From contig CM076189.1 of NCBI GenBank assembly GCA_038277395.1, positions 81,271,421 to 81,335,420 on the forward strand: a stretch of 64,000 nt of DNA. Direction: 5' to 3'. Below, in pieces: positions 1-10,903 of the stretch. Within the stretch, counting starts at the first letter, position 1. Each line of letters opens with the position of its first letter. A program made the translations under genes and the position numbers. Below the pieces are notes generated by a model, which worked only from the letters and a program-made list of their open reading frames with translations, was not told the origin of the DNA and ran no database searches. Source of the DNA: Dryocosmus kuriphilus (taxonomy: Eukaryota > Arthropoda > Insecta > Hymenoptera > Cynipidae).

Positions 1-515
1 TAATATATATGTATTAACATATAATGATAACATTTTCTCAGATAATTAAAATTTGTTGCATTTAAATCGCACCTTATTAAAAAGAAGTCACGTTTTCGAA
101 CAAAATAGTAAATTTTTAATAAAAAATATTTACAAAAAAAGTCCATTTTCAGCCAAACAGAACCCAATCCGTTGCTAAAAGACAAAACAAAGAGAAGAGT
201 TGAGCGTCTTTCGTCGACCAGAGCCCGGAGCATGAGCACTTAAATATTTTCTCTGTATTTTAGACGTCAAAATTTGAGTTTTCTCAGTTTATGTTTTTTG
301 GAAAGGAGTTATTGGAATTTTCTCTTAGTTCCGTTCCTATTTTAAACATTTACCCTGATTTTAAAAAATTTTAATAGATCTCTAAAGATTATTATCTACT
401 TCAAAAGATTTCAAGGAATTTCGTAGGATTTAAAAACAATTTAAGGGATTTTACATGATCTCAAAGATTCCCAAGTATTTCCAAGGTTCTTAAGTTTTTT
501 TCGAGGATTTTACTG
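1..515. repeat. Dispersed repeat unit, copy 1 (partner at 29,478-29,990)
   Basis: This stretch aligns by eye along its length with 29,478-29,990. Shared landmarks include the phrases gccaaacagaaccca, gagcgtctttcgtcga and cacttaaatatttt in the same order and spacing. No open reading frame of note is present. Its right part grades into the degenerate GGATTTTAAG-type repeats that form the backbone of the first 13 kb, and similar sequence recurs near 4,000-4,300 and 9,190-9,300. It appears to be the left end of a large repeat unit. Confidence 0.75.
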
Positions 516-625
516 GCAACTATGGGACCAAAGTTTGCGAAAAAATCTCAATTTCGAAATTCTCATTTATTTCACAATTTTCTAACTTGTTTCCGTGGAT
601 TTCGGTGTATTTTAGGGGTTTTAAT

Positions 626-1480
626 AGGTCCATCGCAGTAGCCCCCCCCCCCCCACGTTTTTGAAAGTGGCCCAACTGCAATCGATTGCACCCCAAATGC
701 GCTCCAATGCACCACAAAAGAAAAATTTTGCGCACCAAAACTGTAGAAGTTAACGCATGGGTTACGGGGGGGGGGGGGGGGGGGTGTCAGTGGCACGCTA
801 GCGCTCTCACTATTGATAGCTTTTGGTGCATGGGCTTCAATTATTTCAAATGTGCTCCGTCGCACCACTGATAAAATCTATTGCACCCCAACTAGAATCC
901 TGTTACTAACGATACAAAGTGGGGGTACTAGTGCGATCTTCTTCAAAAAATGAAAATTTTCAAAAATTCTTTGCACCATATTTCTCAGCTTCAAATGCAC
1001 TCTATTCTAACATAAAATAAAAAATTTTGCTCCACCCCCCCCCCCCCCCCCACAATTTATATCTCCGCAAGTTAATTGCTGTAAAGTTTTTAATTTGTGG
1101 TGCAAAAGAGCGCATTTGAAGCTGAAAAATGTAGCGCAAAGAATTTTTGAAAATTTTCATGTTTTTAAGGAAATCGCACTAGCTCCCCCACTTTGCATCA
1201 TTAATAAAAGGATTTTAGTGGGGGTGTAATAGTTATTATAAGTGGTGTGATGTAGCGCATTTGAGGTACTTCATGTCTGTGCATAAAGAAGGATGTTACC
1301 AATATTGCGAGGCCAGCTTGTCACTGAAACACCCACATAAACCTTGCGTTAACTTCTACAGTTTTCGAGCGCAAACTCTTTCTTTTGTGGTGCGATGGAG
1401 CGCATTTGGTCTGCAATCGAATGCAGTAGAGCCACATTCAAGAATATGTGGTGGGGTTGGTGGGCTACAGAGAAGGACCT
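626..1480. mobile_element. Foldback (long inverted repeat) element, ~855 bp, with C/G homopolymer runs
   Basis: The left half (626 to about 1,050) is an imperfect reverse complement of the right half (about 1,055 to 1,480). Left aggtcc..agtagccc pairs with right gggctaca..ggacct at the tips. The block around 664-757 (cccaaatgcgctcc, aactgtagaagttaacgc) pairs with 1,340-1,432. The block 880-1,010 (tttcaaaaattctttgc) pairs with 1,090-1,220. The centre is a C17 run (1,035-1,051); other runs are C13 (642-654) and G19 (766-784). No coding capacity is evident. It is best described as a foldback or hairpin MITE; I do not recognise the family. The right tip abuts the poly-T end of the neighbouring R1-like element. 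Confidence 0.7.
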
Positions 1481-2800
1481 TTTTTTCTGCAAGAGGAGGT
1501 GGAAATCCTTTTGACGGACTAAGTGTGGGACTGGGCCAAAAAGCGGCTCCTACCCACTAAATACACCTCCTCTTTCTTGACAACCCAAGAATCCGGAACC
1601 ACTTTCGCATTACTTCAGATTCTTAGGTTAAATTCGGCAAAATTTTGCCAGTAAGCCATGCTTCGGCATTCAACTTCTTAGCCTAGTTCATCTTTGAGTT
1701 TACCTACGTCTCCCATCGCCATAGTGGGCTTAGTGGTTCAGTGTAACTCTCACCTCGCTCTCATCATGTACACCTCTTCCTTGATGCTACGCGTCATCTT
1801 CTGCAGTGCAGCCCGTAGCTGCATCTCGGGACGTCGGCCTTTAGCTTGAGGGTATTCATTCCTTTTCTGGATTCATCCTCTGTCGTGCGGCTACTCGTGA
1901 CCCCTTCTTCGGAGCTGCTTCTTTGTAGGCTGCACATCTCGCCCTCCCCGGAATGTTGTCTGTCCGATGTTTCCCCTGCTCCTCTGCGCACAGAAAACAC
2001 CACGAAAGACTAGTGCACTCTGACGCCTGGTGCTTCTCATCACCACATTTCCAGCATCTGTTTAACCGATTGGGACCCCCATAATATACAGCCAAATGGC
2101 CATATCCATGGCAGCCGTAACACCTTTGTGTCTCTCGCTTCAGCCGGAATCCGCATGAGATCCATCCAATCTTGATGTGTCCTGTTCGGACGAGTCGCTC
2201 AGCAATGTCCTCCCTCATGGAGGCGTGCGCCTTCAGCCTTCCTCTGTAGGGCTTCTTCGTCATATTGAATCTGATGACCCTGGTCATATTTTCACCGATG
2301 AATATTTTCAGACCGGTGTTGACTTATGTCGCTCTATTTGTGCAGTCCACATCCATGATCACAACTTCCACCATTGAGATCAGCTCCTGAACTTGACCCT
2401 GTTCAGCGACAATTTTCTTGATGGCGGAGGAGAGTTTGCTTCTCTCCTCTATCATTGCTCCTACCTCTATAAGCAACTCTCCTTTTCCAGTCTACCTGAT
2501 GCTTTTGATTTTGACTGTAAGTTCGTCGGGAGACACTTTCTCGTTAAGACTCTTGAGTACCTCCAAATAATTGCTTCCCGGAGCTGGTTTTATGAGCACC
2601 GCGTCGGGGCGTATGGGCCTCGACCTTGCCCCTTTCACATTCTTCGATACAAGCACTTCATGATTCTTCTTCGATTCTTCGGCTTCAACTTCTTCACCGG
2701 CCATCTAGATGCAGTAACCGTCTCAGGGCTAGCGGTAGGGGTGGCGTTTCTTGCCCTTTTCCCTAAGGCGATTGCAAGAGCCGCCTCGGCGAAGGACCTG
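1481..2800 (-). mobile_element. R1-clade non-LTR retrotransposon, gag-only copy D (5' truncated)
   Basis: Read on the minus strand, this copy contains a gag reading frame followed directly by a 3'UTR and a short poly-A tail (seen as T7 at about 1,480). No endonuclease or reverse transcriptase lies between gag and the tail. The last ~150 bp (1,490-1,650) share the block acccact..cctcctc..cattacttca with four other copies in the window (5,880-6,020, 14,360-14,490, 30,090-30,220, 31,945-32,050). The 3'UTR is closer to that of the ORF2-bearing copy at 14,341 than to the other gag-only copies. The 5' end is lost near 2,800. Confidence 0.7.
1856..2704 (-). pseudogene. R1-clade ORF1 (gag-like) protein, two in-frame stops
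   Basis: One continuous reading frame runs from 2,704 down to 1,856 and is broken only by stops at 2,492-2,494 (TAG) and 2,324-2,326 (TAA). The amino-terminal part carries the R1-gag signature (VLIKPAPGSNYLEVLKSL). The carboxy-terminal part has CCHC zinc knuckles: the first is degenerate (CYGCHGYGHLAVYY, last Cys replaced by Tyr), the second complete (CWKCGDEKHQASEC), and a third partial motif follows. In this family ORF1 is a nucleic-acid-binding particle protein. No ORF2 follows. It is non-functional as it stands, but decay is light compared with other elements here. Confidence 0.75.
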
Positions 2801-2913
2801 GTTTTAAGTGTTTTAAATGTTTAACGGGTTTCAAGGGACTTAACAATTTGGTGTTTTACTAGCAATTTAGATATATCGTACGGAATTTGTGTAAGTCTAA
2901 TTGTATACATGCC

Positions 2914-3980
2914 TGTCCGAAATGTATTCGGAATACATTTCAATCTCTCTCGATGCCGCAGTTTTTGTCGAGATGCCTTAGTCCACACACAGCGTGCATT
3001 TATGTACGGAGTCTTTTTGGCGTTTGGAAGATTTGTTTGTTGCTAAAAATGACCGAAAGAGTTGAACAGCGAATTTGCATCAAGCTTTGCTTTAAACTTG
3101 AAAAGACTTGTGTGGTCTGTTGACATTGATTGGCTCTGAGGCCATCCTTCAAGCACAAAAACACCGGAAAATATTGAGCCTGTGCGACTTGAGGTTAAAG
3201 AAAATCGCCGGCTGATTGTACGCGAACTACACTATGATCTCAGAATTCCGAGAGCTAATGTTTGCGAAATTTCAACCGAGAAACTGGGAATGACTCCTGT
3301 GTGTGCAAAATTCATTCCAAAATTGCTCACTGAAGAGCAGAAAAAGCTTCGCCTTGAAGTCGCTCAGCACAACTTGGAAATGGTTTCTGATGATGAAAAT
3401 GGACTCAAAAAGATTATTACTGGCAATGAATCGTGGGTTTATGGGTATGATCCCGAAAAAAAAGACAGTCTTCAAATTGGAAACTTCCATCTGAGCCACG
3501 ACCGAAAAAGCACGTCCAAGTCGAAGCAAAGTCAAGTCAGTTTTGATGGCTTTTTTCGATTATGAATGTGTTGTGCAACGTGAGTACGCTTCTGCAGGTC
3601 AGATGATCAACACAGAAGTTTATCGTGAAGTTCTGAAAAGATTGCGTGACGCAATTAGAAGAAAATGGTGTCAGCTTTTGTCAAACTGTGATTGGCTTCT
3701 TCGCCACGATAATGCGCCAGCACATGCATCGAACCTTGTGTAGCAATATTCGACAAAGCATGAAGTTATACAATGACATAGAGACGATTGAGACAAATGC
3801 GATTAGTCCAATAAAGGCTATTTCGAAAACTGAATTCCCGGACTACTTATGGAAGTGGAAACACCGCTGGGAGCGCGTCGTTCAATCAAATGGGGAATAC
3901 TTTGAAGGATGCCACTCGCGGGATGAATAAGTATAACACCAGCGTGGAGGTATGAATGTATTCCGGATACTTTTCGGAAG
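2914..3980 (+). mobile_element. Mariner element M1, internally deleted
   Basis: Imperfect inverted termini lie at 2,914-2,940 (gtccgaaatgtattcggaat) and 3,953-3,980 (reverse complement ttccgaaaagtatccggaat). They flank a mariner-type transposase pseudogene. The element is shorter than a typical 1.3-kb mariner because the segment encoding the region around the third catalytic aspartate is missing. Its terminal repeats differ from the three other mariners in the window, so it belongs to a separate lineage. Confidence 0.75.
3049..3930 (+). pseudogene. Mariner transposase (M1), frameshifted and deleted
   Basis: The start at 3,049 gives MTERVEQRICIKLCF, the usual mariner amino terminus. Stops and frameshifts follow. 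From 3,182 a long frame contains ITGNESWVYGYDPE, the first catalytic block, in which the expected Asp is Asn. The second block (LLRHDNAPAHAS) lies near 3,700. The third block (family form DLAPCDFFLF) is absent because of a deletion after 3,740. The tail VVQSNGEYFEG lies just before the stop at 3,928. Mariner transposases are cut-and-paste D,D34D enzymes; this one has lost two of three catalytic aspartates and must be inactive. Confidence 0.8.
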
Positions 3981-3989
3981 TCAATAAAT

Positions 3990-5843
3990 GCTTCATTTTC
4001 TGGGATTTTAACAGTTTTTTTTTACTGATTTTCAAACACATCCCTTATTTTAAGGTATCAAAACTGATCTCCGCCGTTTATTATCTACTTCTACACATTC
4101 CAACGAATTTTGTAAAATATGAAAATATTTGTAGGGATTCTAGAAGATTTCCATGCATTTGCAAGGATTTTAAGACCTTTAGAATGATTTGAGTGACAAT
4201 TATGCAAGAAAAATTTGTGAAAGAATGCTAATCTTCAAGATTTACTCTTATTTTAATTATTAACCGTTTCTATGAATTTCCGGGTATTTTCAGGGCTTTA
4301 AGGGTTTTGTAGGTTTAAGGAATTGTATGTATGACGTTACTAATCTATTGAAAGGCAGAGACTAGAAACTTTCTGATTATAAATTACTTAATATTATTTC
4401 TTTTTATGAATTGCAAATTTAAAGTTGATTTTTGAAGATCCGGAAGCTGCATTATGAACATATTCAATTACCTTAGCATAATACTGAATATTAAACAACT
4501 GCTTTACTATTTTTCATTTTTTATCATTTTCGACAAAATAATTCCAATATAATAATCCGATTTTCCAGAAAATAGTTGAAATTTTTTGAGCCGAAAATCT
4601 AACAGCGTAAATGTCTACTAAAGTATTTGACTTTTTAACAGAAGGAAGATAAGTTTGCAACAAAAAAGTGAGTATTAATAATGAAATAGTTATATTTGCC
4701 ACAAAAAAGATTAATTTTTAACGGAATTTACGAAGAATATTAAGGGTTTGGGAAATACTTTAGGGGATTTTAAGAGAAGTAAAATCATTTAATGTAATTT
4801 TGAGTTATCTGGAAAGAATTCAAGAGAATATCAGTTCTTTAAAGCGATATGAAGGGACAAAAAATGATTTAGAAGAATGTTAAGGGATTTTCAATCGATT
4901 CAAGGTATCTTAATGGATTTTCAAGCAGTTTTGCAAACATGAAAATATTTCTAGAGATTAAAAATTATTTTAAGGTAATTGATGTGTTTTGAAATATATT
5001 TTAATACGTTTTAATAGATTTTGTAGTACTTTTAAAAAGTTCATAGTATTTCAAGGGTTTCCAACTATTTTTAAGGAATCTCGAGGGCTTATAAAGGATT
5101 TTAAAATATTTTTAAGTATTTCAAGAGACATAAGATAATCTGACAGAACGAAAGGCATTTTAAGAAGATTTCAAAGCATTTTTAATATATTTTGCAAGAT
5201 TTTTAGAAACTTCAAGGGACTTTAACACATTTCAAACGCTGCTAAGGATTTTCAAAAGGTTTTAAATAATTTTAAAGAACTTGAGGTGACACAAAAACAA
5301 TTGCAATGCATTTTAATAGATTCAAAAATATTTCTAAAAATCTTTAAAACTTTCAAAATATTTTACAGTTTTTCAATTCATGTTAAGGAATTTCAAGTGA
5401 ATTTAAAGGACTTTGAAATATTTTCGAAAACTTCGAAGGGTCTTGAGCTATTTTAGTTGATTTTAAGGCATTTCAAATGACATTATGGGCTTTAAAGTGA
5501 ATTTAAAGGACCTTGAAAAATATCAATGGGATTCGAAGGAAGTTTAGGAGATTTAAATAGATTTAAGGTAATTTTAAAGGATTTTAAATGAATCTACCAG
5601 AGTTTCAGGATTTTCAAGAGATTTGAACACATTTTCAAAGAACTTGAAAAAATACAAGGGATTTATTAAAAAACTTTGAAGAATTTGAAGAGATTTTAAG
5701 TTAAAGGTGTTAAAGTAGTTTGGAGTGATTGTAAAGAACTTAAAGGGATTTTAAAAATACATCAAAACTTATTAATAGATTTCAAACAATTTTTTAAAGG
5801 TTGAAAGGTTTTTCAGGTATTTTGAGAGCTATAAAAATATTTT
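3990..5843. repeat. AT-rich higher-order repeat unit U1
   Basis: No gene is present. The DNA is made of degenerate ~10-bp words such as ggattttaag and gatttcaagg. The stretch 4,200-5,100 aligns by eye with 9,190-10,000: both contain ccggaagctgcatt or cggaagctgcattc, then tatttttcatt..tatcattt, then atttctagagattaaaaat in the same order. It is therefore one member of a set of old multi-kilobase repeats. The retroelement at 5,858 is inserted in it, with its target duplication taken from this sequence. Confidence 0.65.
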
Positions 5844-5857
5844 AAAGTATTTCAAGT

Positions 5858-7888
5858 TTTTTTTTTTTTTTTTTTGGAGAGGAGGTGAGAATGCAGTTTA
5901 CGCACAGAGTGTGGGACTCAGGCTAAAAAACGGCAATACCCACTAAACTTACCTCCTCTTTCTTCTTGGCATTAATCCCACCGGAAACCGCTTTCGCATT
6001 ACTTCAGGGGGTGCCGTTTTCTTCGCTGTCTCCAGCGTCTTCCTCCGGCTTGTTCTCCTATTAGGGTTTTCTTCCCCGTGTTGCAGGTGAATAGCGACTT
6101 ACCAAATTTTGGCACTCAGCCGCCTTGTGCCCCTCCTGCATGCATCTTCTGCAATATTTTCTGCGGTCTTCGTTTGGACACAATCGTGCAACATGTCCGA
6201 GAGCATGACACCAGTAGCACCGGGATTCAGCGCTATGCGCCTTCACCCAGCAATTTACCCACCCGACCTTCAGTCGGGCTGCCTTCTCCAGCTTGGCAGC
6301 AGAGGCAGCATCCAGCACGATAAAAGCTAGAATTCAGCCTCTGCTGCTTCTCTTAGCCAGGTTCACCTTCATCGGAGAACCAAGCTCGTCTCCGAGCGCT
6401 GTCTCCACGGCATGCTCCACTTCAGCGACCTCCGTCGACTCGAACAAGTCGCACACCACAGTCTGTGCCCTTGGAACGATATGTCGTACACACCCTCCTT
6501 GTCCAAGGGCTTTCGAGGTGGTGTCCCCAAAGTGCCGCCTCTCCTCCTCCTTGGCGCCCACCTCGATGAGTACATCCCTCGTCTGGTCTACCTGATGGAC
6601 TTGACGGTAACGCCATTGTCCTCAGGCTTGATCTTCTTTTGGATATCTTTAAGGACATCCGCGTACTTCATTCCCTGGGCTGGTCGGATAGTGACGGCCT
6701 CCCAGGGGATCCTCTTCCTCTTTTTCTTTGGGACGTCCTGTCCCTTGTACGGCCTGCTGCTCCTAGGTGTAGCAACATCCTTCCCCTCCTTTTTCCTCTC
6801 CTGGGCCTTCTCCTTTTTAGCTTTCCTCCTGGTAACCCGGGACCAGGCGACCCCTTCCTGGGTCCGGGTCCGAAGAAGACTTCGAGGCAGGCTTCTCCGT
6901 TTCGCGGCCGTTTGGCGGGCTGAAAGTCACCTTCCTCTCCTGCTTGCGCGTCTCCGTCAGTCTCTTCGGCGTCGTCTGCGGCTATGTTTACGTGGAGACG
7001 GAGGCCGTCTTCTCCCTTAAGGTGGATCTTAAAAGAGACTTCTCTCTGCGGTCTTTATCAATCTTCTCCTTAAGCACCCTATTTATTGCTTGGATGTAAT
7101 CATCCGTTGAACCGTTCACGTCTCTATACGTGTACCCCACCATGCGCATTTCCTCTTGCGTTTTCTTCACTGCTTCTTCTTGCTCCTCTGTTGTACAGAG
7201 TTTCAAGATCTTCTTGAGGGACTCTCTCACCTTTTTGTGTCTCTGTCTCAACTCTTCTAGACTTTCAAGCAAGATATACTTCATCGCACAAGCGTCCGAC
7301 TTACCCACTATTTCGTCTTTCACTACGTCGAAGCTTTTGCTAAAGTCCATTTCCTCCTCGACGTGAGTGTTCTTACTCCCTTTCCGGTTTCCGTCTTTGC
7401 AAGCCATGTTAAAGTTTACACCAGCGCATCGTGCGTGGAGGGGCGGTCCGAAATAGTTGGGAACGGGTATACCCTCGGACCGAAGTCCTACCCCAGTACT
7501 CTGGGGCCCAAACTTCGTTTAACCGGTCCCGGAATACACGGACGGACCGGACTCGCCCGGAGCACTGCAGGTTCCGATCCCTGCAGCCACCACGCACTCG
7601 CCGATCAAGGCCGGAAGGGGCTGCCTCATGACGCCCGGCCGCAGCTTACACCTCGGCAGAGCAAGCTCACAGCAGCCTCCACCCCATGCCGGCGGAAAAA
7701 CCGGACATGGTTCGAAGCACTCCTAGTGGGCTGCGACCGTCACCAATCGCGTGTTTTAGTCCACGGGGCCTATTTTATTTCAGCCCTACCCTCCGTTTCC
7801 AGCGAGCATTCCCCTATCCGTCACCTGCAGACGCGCCAAGTAGGGGTGACACGTCCTCTCCACCGCAGACAACGACGGTGGTCCTTGG
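5858..7888 (-). mobile_element. R1-clade gag-only retroelement, copy A, complete with 14-bp target-site duplication
   Basis: The element reads right to left: a GC-rich 5'UTR (7,408-7,888), ORF1 gag (6,061-7,407), a short 3'UTR with the family end block (5,880-6,060) and a poly-A tail (T run from 5,858). It is bounded by a perfect direct repeat aaagtatttcaagt at 5,844-5,857 and 7,889-7,902. That duplication shows the unit inserted as one ~2.03-kb piece by target-primed reverse transcription. No ORF2 (endonuclease/reverse transcriptase) is present. Copies B and C have the same gag-to-3'UTR junction, so the missing ORF2 predates the insertions. Mobilisation would need enzymes from an autonomous relative. 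Confidence 0.85.
6061..7407 (-). pseudogene. R1-clade ORF1 (gag-like) protein of copy A
   Basis: The start at 7,407 gives MACKDGNRKGSKN. The first ~139 codons are an acidic/lysine-rich, probably coiled-coil amino terminus. A frameshift or stops separate this from the middle part, which shows the R1-gag core. The carboxy-terminal part (6,561 to 6,061) is a single frame with one stop (TGA near 6,333, where copy C has a Cys codon). It ends with two intact CCHC knuckles, CYWCHALGHVARLC and CRRCMQEGHKAAEC. The family product binds nucleic acid and packages the element's RNA. The frame is close to intact but cannot produce the full protein as read. Confidence 0.75.
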
Positions 7889-7902
7889 AAAGTATTTCAA
7901 GT

Positions 7903-9190
7903 GACTTATATTAATTTCAAAGAATCTAAAGAGATTATAAACATATTTTAAACCATATTAATAGATTTTAAATATTTTAAATAATGTTGAGGTATTTAAG
8001 AGTTTTTAAGTCATTTTAAGCAACTTCAAGGGATCTTAAAATATTCAAAGAGGTTTTAAAAGATTTTGAAGGATTTTAAAGAGACTTGAATATACCTTAA
8101 GAGATTAAGATAATTTTAGGCGATTTTAAAGGATTTTAAACTAATTTAAAACAGTTTCACGATTTTTAAGAGATTTTAAGTCATTTTAAATGAATATAAA
8201 GAACCTAAGGGGATACTAAAGAAACTTTGAAGGATTCTAAGAGATTTTAAGTGACTTTTCCGAATTTTTAAGAAATCTTAAGCACATAATATTTTAAAAG
8301 AGGTCAAACAATTTTAAATTATTTTAAAGCATTTTAAGTGATTTTAAAAGAATTTCAATTTGTTTTAAGATAGATCAAGTGATTTTGAGCAATTTTATGG
8401 GAATCTGAGGGATTCAAAGAAACTTTAAAGGATTTTAAATAATTTCAAAGAACCTTAAAGCATTTCAGGAGATTTAAATGGACTTAAATTAATTAGAATT
8501 CGTTTAATTGAATTAAATAAACGCAGCACATATTTGAAGAACTCTTTCTCTCTAAGTTTGTAAAAATTTGTAAACAAAAAATATTGGATAAAATTTTCCA
8601 ATTTTCTTAGTTCCTAAGTTTCTAAAAATAAAACCAAATAAAAATTTCCTACAAAATTTTCTAAGTTGCTGAATTTCTTCTAAGAAACTTGGTAAATTTT
8701 CTGAATGTCTGCACTTCAAAGTTCCGATAAGTTCCTTTTCTTCTAAAACACTTTATCTATAAAAAAATTATAAGTTCTTTATTGAATTGTTGCAACTAAA
8801 ATTCGGTTAATTTAAGGAAACAAGAAACTTAGAAAATATTTACAAAACCTCTTGCTTCTAAATATCTAAATTTTGTAAATAAAAACCGCTGTATAAAATT
8901 TTATAAGTTTCTAAGTTTCTAAATTCAGAGAAATCTCCTCTAAAGTGCTTAGAATTTTATTTTAAATTTATAATAAATGACTTAGAAAATATGGTTTCTC
9001 GTTAAATTAGTAGTATTAAATTTTGTTAATTTGACTAAATAAATATTTAGAAAACTTTGTAAAAATTGCTAAGGTTTCTACATTTTTTTTAAGTGTCTAA
9101 AAACATATACAGTTCGTTTAAAAAACTTCAAAAATAAGAAAAAACTTCATATATGTACCCTGAATAAATCTCGTTGACTCAGCTATGCAA
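7903..9190. repeat. AT-rich degenerate repeats continuing unit U1
   Basis: There is no gene. The first ~570 bp are GGATTTTAAG-type words. From about 8,480 to 9,100 comes a different AT-rich block (ttaatttaattaaataaa, then tttctaaaaatttctaaa phrases, then catttaattagtaatatt). This block recurs near 12,370-12,620, 19,370-19,640, 20,630-20,990, 49,590-49,850 and 50,600-50,870. It behaves like a repeating spacer inside the higher-order units. Confidence 0.6.
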
Positions 9191-10903
9191 AAAACTAAGA
9201 GAGAATATTACTTATTTGCTAATGTTCTGAACTTTCTTCATGAATTTCGGGGCATTTTTACGGTTTGAAGGGTTTTACAGATCTAAGGGATTTTACATGC
9301 AATCCGACAAATTTATTGCTAGCCATAAGCTTTAAAATTTCAGATTATCAGGAATTTAATTATTTTTATTTTTATGAATTGTGCATTTGAGGTTTATTTT
9401 TAAAGATTCGGAAGCTGCATTCTGAATATATCCAATTCCCTTACAAGACTAATGATTATTAAACAATTAGTACACTATTTTTCATTTCTTATCATTTCCA
9501 ATATAATGTGTATGTCTAATATAAAAATCCAATCATTTCATGCACCTTTTAAGTTATTTCAAAGAAACTCAAAACAGTATCAGGATTTTCAAGCGATTTC
9601 AAAGGACATAAAATGATTTAAAAGAATTTTAGGAGATTTTAAAGGGATCTGAAAGTATCCTAATGACCTTTAAAAGAGTCTTACAAAAATCGAATATTTC
9701 TAGAGATTAAAAATGGTTTTAAAGCAGTTGGTGTGTTTTTAAAAATATTTTAAGGTGTTTTGATAGATTTCAAAGTATTCTAAAAAAAATAATAGGATTT
9801 CAAACGATATCAGCTGCTTTTTAGGAATCACAAGGGATTTTGAAAGATTTCAAGGGATTTTAAGTGATTTTAAAAACTTGAAGTGGTTCTAAAAATTTCA
9901 AAGTATTTAAATATATTTTAAAATATTTCTGAATGATTTGTAAATTTTCAACGGATTTTCAGCGGTTTATGGTCACTATAAGAAATTGAAAGGGATTATA
10001 AAGAATTTTAAATTATTTTGAAGTATTTCCAGATATTGAAAATTATTTTAAAGGATATCAAGGAATTTTAAAAAGATGTAAAAGCATTTGAATTGAGATT
10101 AAAAGATTTTTAGGAATTTCAAAGGTTTAAGATATTTAGAGCGATTTTTAAGAACTTCAAGAAATTCTAAATGATTTTTAAGAACTTGAAATGACTTGCA
10201 GAAGATTTCAAGCAATTTTGATGTAACTGTGAAGGAATTCAAGGAATTTATAAAAACCTTGAAGAATTTCAAGAGACTGTAAGTGATTTGAAATGATTTG
10301 AAAGACTTTGGAGTGATTTTAAAAATACATCAAAATCTTTTAATAGATTTCAAAATATTTCTCAAAATTTGTAAGAATTTCAAGGGATATTGACTGATTT
10401 AAAAACACTTTATGGTATTTCAAGAGACTTAAATTGATTTTAAAGAATCTAAGAAGATTTGAAAAGGATTTAAAAATATACTAATATATTTGAAATATTT
10501 AAGAAAATGTTTAAACTATTTAATAAGCTATTAAGGCGTTTTAAGGAATTTTAAGGGATTTTAAAATATTTAAAGAGTCTTTAAAAAAGTGTTAGAGCGT
10601 ATTTTAAACGGATCTTAATGGATTTTTACAGATTTAACAGGATTAAAGTTATTTAAAGTATTTTCAAAGCATTTAAAGCAGCTTCAGAATTTCCAAGAGA
10701 TTTCAACTCATTTTGAACCAATTTCAAGACTTCATGGGATGTCAAAGAAATTTTTAATGATTCTAAGGGATTTTAAATAATTTTTCGGAAATTTGAAGAG
10801 ATTCTAAGGTTCTACTAAATATTCTAAAGACACTCAAATTGATTTAATTCATTTGAAATGGTTTAAAGCAATTTTAAACATATTTCAAAGGTTTTTTAAT
10901 ATA
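9191..10903. repeat. AT-rich higher-order repeat unit U2
   Basis: No gene is present. The stretch is colinear with 4,200-5,843 (shared cggaagctgcatt, aatatttctagagattaaaaat and similar phrases). Its later part (9,905-10,165) is in turn similar to 12,730-12,990, so at least three units follow one another. A mariner interrupts it at the TA dinucleotide at 10,902. Confidence 0.65.

Noticed and set aside
2393..2824. Plus-strand 143-codon frame
   Set aside because: It lies antisense to the gag of copy D, whose single frame with R1-gag core and CCHC knuckles explains the region.
6109..7020. Long plus-strand open frames over 6,078-7,020 (up to 202 codons)
   Set aside because: They are antisense to the R1-clade gag of copy A; the GC-rich gag leaves the opposite strand open by chance. 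The same holds for plus-strand frames at 30,273-31,347 and 32,564-33,011.
7363..7914. Plus-strand 183-codon frame at the right end of copy A
   Set aside because: It overlaps the GC-rich 5'UTR of the minus-strand retroelement and has no recognisable domain; equivalent frames in copies B and C are not conserved.
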